This document shows positions 6,377-8,366 of a stretch of DNA of 8,366 bases, piece by piece. A program made the translations under genes and the position numbers. The stretch lies in assembly GCA_002388005.1 (NCBI GenBank), contig DGLO01000109.1:17973-26338 (forward strand), given 5' to 3'. Within the stretch, counting starts at the first letter, position 1, and each line of letters starts with the position of its first letter. The stretch is from Candidatus Neomicrothrix sp. UBA4542. Its GTDB lineage: Bacteria; Actinomycetota; Acidimicrobiia; Acidimicrobiales; Poriferisodalaceae. The notes below the pieces were generated by a model. It had not been told where the DNA came from and did no database searches. It saw nothing but the letters and a program-made list of their open reading frames with translations.

Positions 6377-7357
6377 GTGAACGTTGATGGAACGGCTTCC
6401 GAAAGCGCGTCGATCGGTATCGATATCGGAGGTACCAAAGCCCTAGGCGTAGTCCTCACTCGCGATGGCAGAATTCTCGCCGAAGAGAAGAGGCCCACCC
6501 CGAAGAACGGTGTGGGCATTATTGAATGCGCCTTCGCTCTCTTCGAATCACTAGCCGGAAAGGTGGGTAACGACATCAATATCGAAGGTCTCGGCGTAGG
6601 TATCGCAGGTCTGGTCGACAACAAAGGGCAACTACGCCGAGCACCGAACTTGGTTGATGCTGATGGTCTTGAACTTGGGCGCTCCCTGGAACCGCTCGTC
6701 GGTGTGCCGGTCTATGTCGACAACGACGCCAACTGTGCTGCTCGTGCCGAGATAGCTACAGGTGCTGCGCGAAATGTTGAACAGGCTCTCTTGGTGACAC
6801 TCGGCACTGGAATTGGAGGAGCTCTCATATCCGAGGGCACCGTAGTTCGCGGGGCCGATGGAATGGCCGGAGAGCCTGGCCACATGATGGTCAACCCGGC
6901 CGGTCCCACCTGTGCCTGCGGAATGAGGGGCTGTTGGGAGTCATACGCTTCAGGGACTGGGCTCACCAACCTGGCGACCCAATCGGCGTCAGAAGGACGC
7001 CTGACCGCCATCGCGGAACAGTTGGAGGGGAAAACGGAAGAAATTACAGGTGAACAGGTCACGTCTGCCGCCCGACAAGGTGATGAAGAAGCGATCCAGG
7101 TGATCGACACATACAGTTGGTGGATCGCAGTAGGGCTAGCTAACTGCGCAGGGTTGCTTGACCCCGAAATCATCATCTTGGGTGGAGGTCTCATCGAAGA
7201 GTGGGATCTCTTTGGACCGAGAGTGCGAACGGCCTTCGACAAGTTGTTGATTGGGGCCGACCAAAGAGAAACAGTTCGTATAGAGCCCGCCGCGGCGGGC
7301 GAATCAGCTGGAGCCATAGGGGCAGCCATGCTCGCTGCTGCCAGAACTACCAACTAA
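6377..7357 (+). CDS. ROK family sugar kinase (glucokinase-like)
   Basis: ROK kinases phosphorylate glucose, N-acetylmannosamine, fructose or related sugars with ATP (sometimes polyphosphate) in the cytoplasm. The 326-residue protein has the ATP phosphate loop DIGGTK (16-21), the catalytic Asp in VDNDANCAARAE (D117), the second phosphate loop TLGTGIGGALI (141-151), and the sugar and zinc motif GEPGH (E166, H169). The zinc-binding CACGMRGCWE follows (C179, C181, C186), and ILGGG (267-271) marks the C-terminal ATP site. There is no N-terminal helix-turn-helix, so it is a kinase, not a ROK repressor. The substrate loop reads NLVDADG (91-97) where many glucokinases have a Pro-Trp-containing motif, so glucose is likely but not assured. 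The start is GTG at 6377; an in-frame TAG at 6362 rules out a longer protein and no ATG lies close. The ribosome binding site is poor (AGAAG at 6363-6367). Confidence 0.93.
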   Translation: MNVDGTASESASIGIDIGGTKALGVVLTRDGRILAEEKRPTPKNGVGIIECAFALFESLAGKVGNDINIEGLGVGIAGLVDNKGQLRRAPNLVDADGLELGRSLEPLVGVPVYVDNDANCAARAEIATGAARNVEQALLVTLGTGIGGALISEGTVVRGADGMAGEPGHMMVNPAGPTCACGMRGCWESYASGTGLTNLATQSASEGRLTAIAEQLEGKTEEITGEQVTSAARQGDEEAIQVIDTYSWWIAVGLANCAGLLDPEIIILGGGLIEEWDLFGPRVRTAFDKLLIGADQRETVRIEPAAAGESAGAIGAAMLAAARTTN

Positions 7358-7363
7358 CGGCGT

Positions 7364-7403
7364 GAAAGGTTGGAATGATCGCCGAGACAATGTGCAACCT
7401 TTC
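7364..7403 (+). repeat. 9-bp perfect inverted repeat after the ROK kinase gene
   Basis: GAAAGGTTG (7364-7372) and CAACCTTTC (7395-7403) are exact reverse complements separated by 22 bases, starting six bases after the kinase stop. The RNA could form a stem-loop. No T-run follows the right arm, so it is not a classical intrinsic terminator. It might be an attenuating or mRNA-stabilising hairpin, or a binding site for a dimeric regulator of the thioesterase gene. Confidence 0.5.
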
Positions 7404-7436
7404 CGTTCATCGGTCCCGAGCTAGAAAGTGCTTCTC

Positions 7437-7898
7437 ATGAGTGACGAAAAAATTGCCGAATTACTCAAATGGCGTGAAAATGTTCCCGAGGGTCGGCTCA
7501 TGAATCCCGGACTAGCTCCATTCGACTTACTCGGCGCCTCGGAATGGTCAGTCACAAGTTCGGCTCCCGGTCGGCTTGAGCTGTTGTGTCATCTTCCCGA
7601 GTTTGCACTGAACCCGGCAGGCCAGCTGTTCGGTGGCTTCACCGCCGCATATGTAGACATTGCTTCCCTCTTCGTTGCACAAAGCGACGTGGAAGGCACG
7701 CCGGGCTTTCAGTCAACTATCAACATGCGACTCGACTATTTCGAAGCGATTACCGAAACTCCCTTCCGCGTCACCAGTGAAGTGATCCACCGTCGAGGTG
7801 AAACCCGCCTGGTTGCCTGCAACATGTTCCAGGAGAACGTTTTGGCCGTCTACGGACTGACCACACTGCGTCACCAGCCGCTATCAGAAGTCTTCTGA
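7437..7898 (+). CDS. PaaI-like hot-dog fold thioesterase
   Basis: This 153-residue single hot-dog domain protein resembles PaaI-type acyl-CoA thioesterases, which hydrolyse acyl-CoA to free acid and CoA, often to recover CoA from stalled intermediates. The family signature is visible as NPAGQLFGGFTAAYVD (59-74), with the catalytic-type acidic residue D74 on the central helix. A later beta-strand block (STINMRLDYFEAI, 93-105) and a basic RRGETRLV segment (119-126) follow. The usual HGG of the loop is FGG, with F65 in place of His. The ATG at 7437 is preferred to the in-frame GTG at 7428 because AGAAAG (7423-7428) is correctly spaced only for the ATG. It lies 79 bases after the kinase, with an inverted repeat between, so an operon link is uncertain. 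Substrate unknown; it may pair functionally with the nearby crotonase. Confidence 0.88.
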   Translation: MSDEKIAELLKWRENVPEGRLMNPGLAPFDLLGASEWSVTSSAPGRLELLCHLPEFALNPAGQLFGGFTAAYVDIASLFVAQSDVEGTPGFQSTINMRLDYFEAITETPFRVTSEVIHRRGETRLVACNMFQENVLAVYGLTTLRHQPLSEVF

Positions 7899-7993
7899 GG
7901 TAACCGCACAACAAGCCGATACCGCCGCTCCACGTCACGAAATGCCCCAAGAAACGGTCTGGCCTGAATCTGACTGATAGCAACGATCCAATT

Positions 7994-7998
7994 AAGGT
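7994..7998 (+). promoter_or_regulatory. Ribosome binding site of the lipoprotein gene
   Basis: AAGGT lies six bases ahead of the GTG at 8005. An ATG at 8000 in another frame reads only ATG-CTG-TGA and ends at 8008, overlapping the GTG start. It is probably fortuitous. Confidence 0.6.
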
Positions 7999-8004
7999 CA
8001 TGCT

Positions 8005-8366
8005 GTGAGACACATCTTGGCGATCCTTGTCGTGGTTTCCCTCTCGATGTCTTGCTCTCAAGATCCATCGGTTTCAAACGAAGATGCCCTAGTGAACGGC
8101 AGCTCCCAAGCATCAACTTCGTTAGTCGTCGATCAAGCTAACGAATCGAACCAAGACTCAGATGTTGAGGAAATAGTTAAGCCACCCGAGCTGGTAGAAC
8201 TAGAAGAGATATGGGATCTAGCAGCCTCAAGACCTGGAGCAGACGTCGGCCAGGTTTTTCAACTATTCCGCCTCAAGCAGTCGCTCGGGCCCCGAAACCT
8301 TCCTTGCTATGACCCTGAATCACAAGACGTGTGCGAGAAAATCGTCGAAGCTATCAACATCGTGGG
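8005..8366 (+). CDS. Secreted, probably lipid-anchored protein, 5' part only
   Basis: A GTG-started frame stays open for 120 codons to the right edge. It starts MRHILAILVVVSLSMSC, a short basic N-terminus followed by a hydrophobic helix and a Cys at position 17. That is the layout of a lipoprotein signal, though LSMSC is a poor lipobox because Leu is at -4 instead of -3. From about residue 18 to 60 the chain is rich in Ser, Asn, Asp, Glu and Gln, typical of an extended linker outside the membrane. A more structured part starts near 62 (ELVELEEIWDLAASRPG) and carries two Cys at 101 and 110 that could pair. No family is recognised in this part. AAGGT at 7994-7998 supports the start. The 106-bp gap after the thioesterase holds no clear promoter. 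Function unknown. Confidence 0.75.
   Translation, partial: MRHILAILVVVSLSMSCSQDPSVSNEDALVNGSSQASTSLVVDQANESNQDSDVEEIVKPPELVELEEIWDLAASRPGADVGQVFQLFRLKQSLGPRNLPCYDPESQDVCEKIVEAINIV

Noticed and set aside
6712..7353. Minus-strand 213-codon open frame opposite the ROK kinase
   Set aside because: Its composition is low-complexity Ala/Pro/Ser typical of reverse-strand shadows, and the plus-strand kinase accounts for every motif.
7884..7898. Palindrome TCAGAAG-T-CTTCTGA over the thioesterase stop
   Set aside because: It is perfect over 15 bases, but the single-base spacer cannot form an RNA hairpin loop and it lies mostly in coding sequence. Probably chance.
1..8366. Mobile element, CRISPR array, tRNA or rRNA
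   Set aside because: I found no transposase-like protein, regularly spaced repeats, cloverleaf-like sequence or rRNA-like block on either strand by reading.

Overview
The window reads as a stretch of a free-living bacterial chromosome of moderate GC content (mid-50s by eye, not counted). It is dense, uses several GTG starts, and its genes have recognisable Shine-Dalgarno sites. A soluble class I-type P450, a crotonase, a hot-dog thioesterase, a ROK kinase and a likely lipoprotein together suggest a heterotrophic actinobacterium, perhaps an aquatic Acidimicrobiia-like lineage. That placement is an impression from gene content and protein style. I saw no rRNA, tRNA, insertion sequence, phage gene or CRISPR array, and no gene-free stretch longer than about 300 bases.

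Layout, left to right. Bases 1-87 are probably the last 28 codons of an upstream gene. A cytosolic gamma-glutamyltransferase-like Ntn-hydrolase (113-1726, +) follows and converges on a cytochrome P450 (1774-2943, -). From the other side of a 69-bp divergent spacer runs a two-gene unit: an amidase-signature hydrolase (3013-4353, +) and a small cupin (4385-4756, +). Convergent to it is a second two-gene unit read leftward: enoyl-CoA hydratase/isomerase (5492-6268, -), then a stand-alone alanyl-tRNA editing protein (4770-5483, -). Their junction is tight, with the ribosome binding site of the second overlapping the stop of the first. Divergent from that unit are a ROK sugar kinase (6377-7357, +), a PaaI-like thioesterase (7437-7898, +), and the start of a secreted, probably lipid-anchored protein that runs off the right edge (8005-8366, +).

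The left half (GGT-like hydrolase, P450, amidase, cupin) looks like accessory catabolism of an amide-bearing or otherwise nitrogenous organic compound. The P450 could oxidise it, the two amide hydrolases could cleave it, and an acyl product could pass to the crotonase and thioesterase. This is inference from neighbourhood only. No gene names a substrate and the genes lie in several transcription units. The right half (ROK kinase, thioesterase, lipoprotein) looks like ordinary housekeeping.

No wholly new system is evident. The strongest signal is that several enzymes keep their fold and core catalytic residues but have altered substrate- or metal-binding positions. The GGT-like protein lacks four of the residues that hold the gamma-glutamyl group in E. 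coli GGT. The P450 lacks the I-helix acid-threonine pair. The AlaX protein has Asp for the zinc-ligand Cys, the cupin lacks canonical metal residues, and the thioesterase has FGG for HGG.
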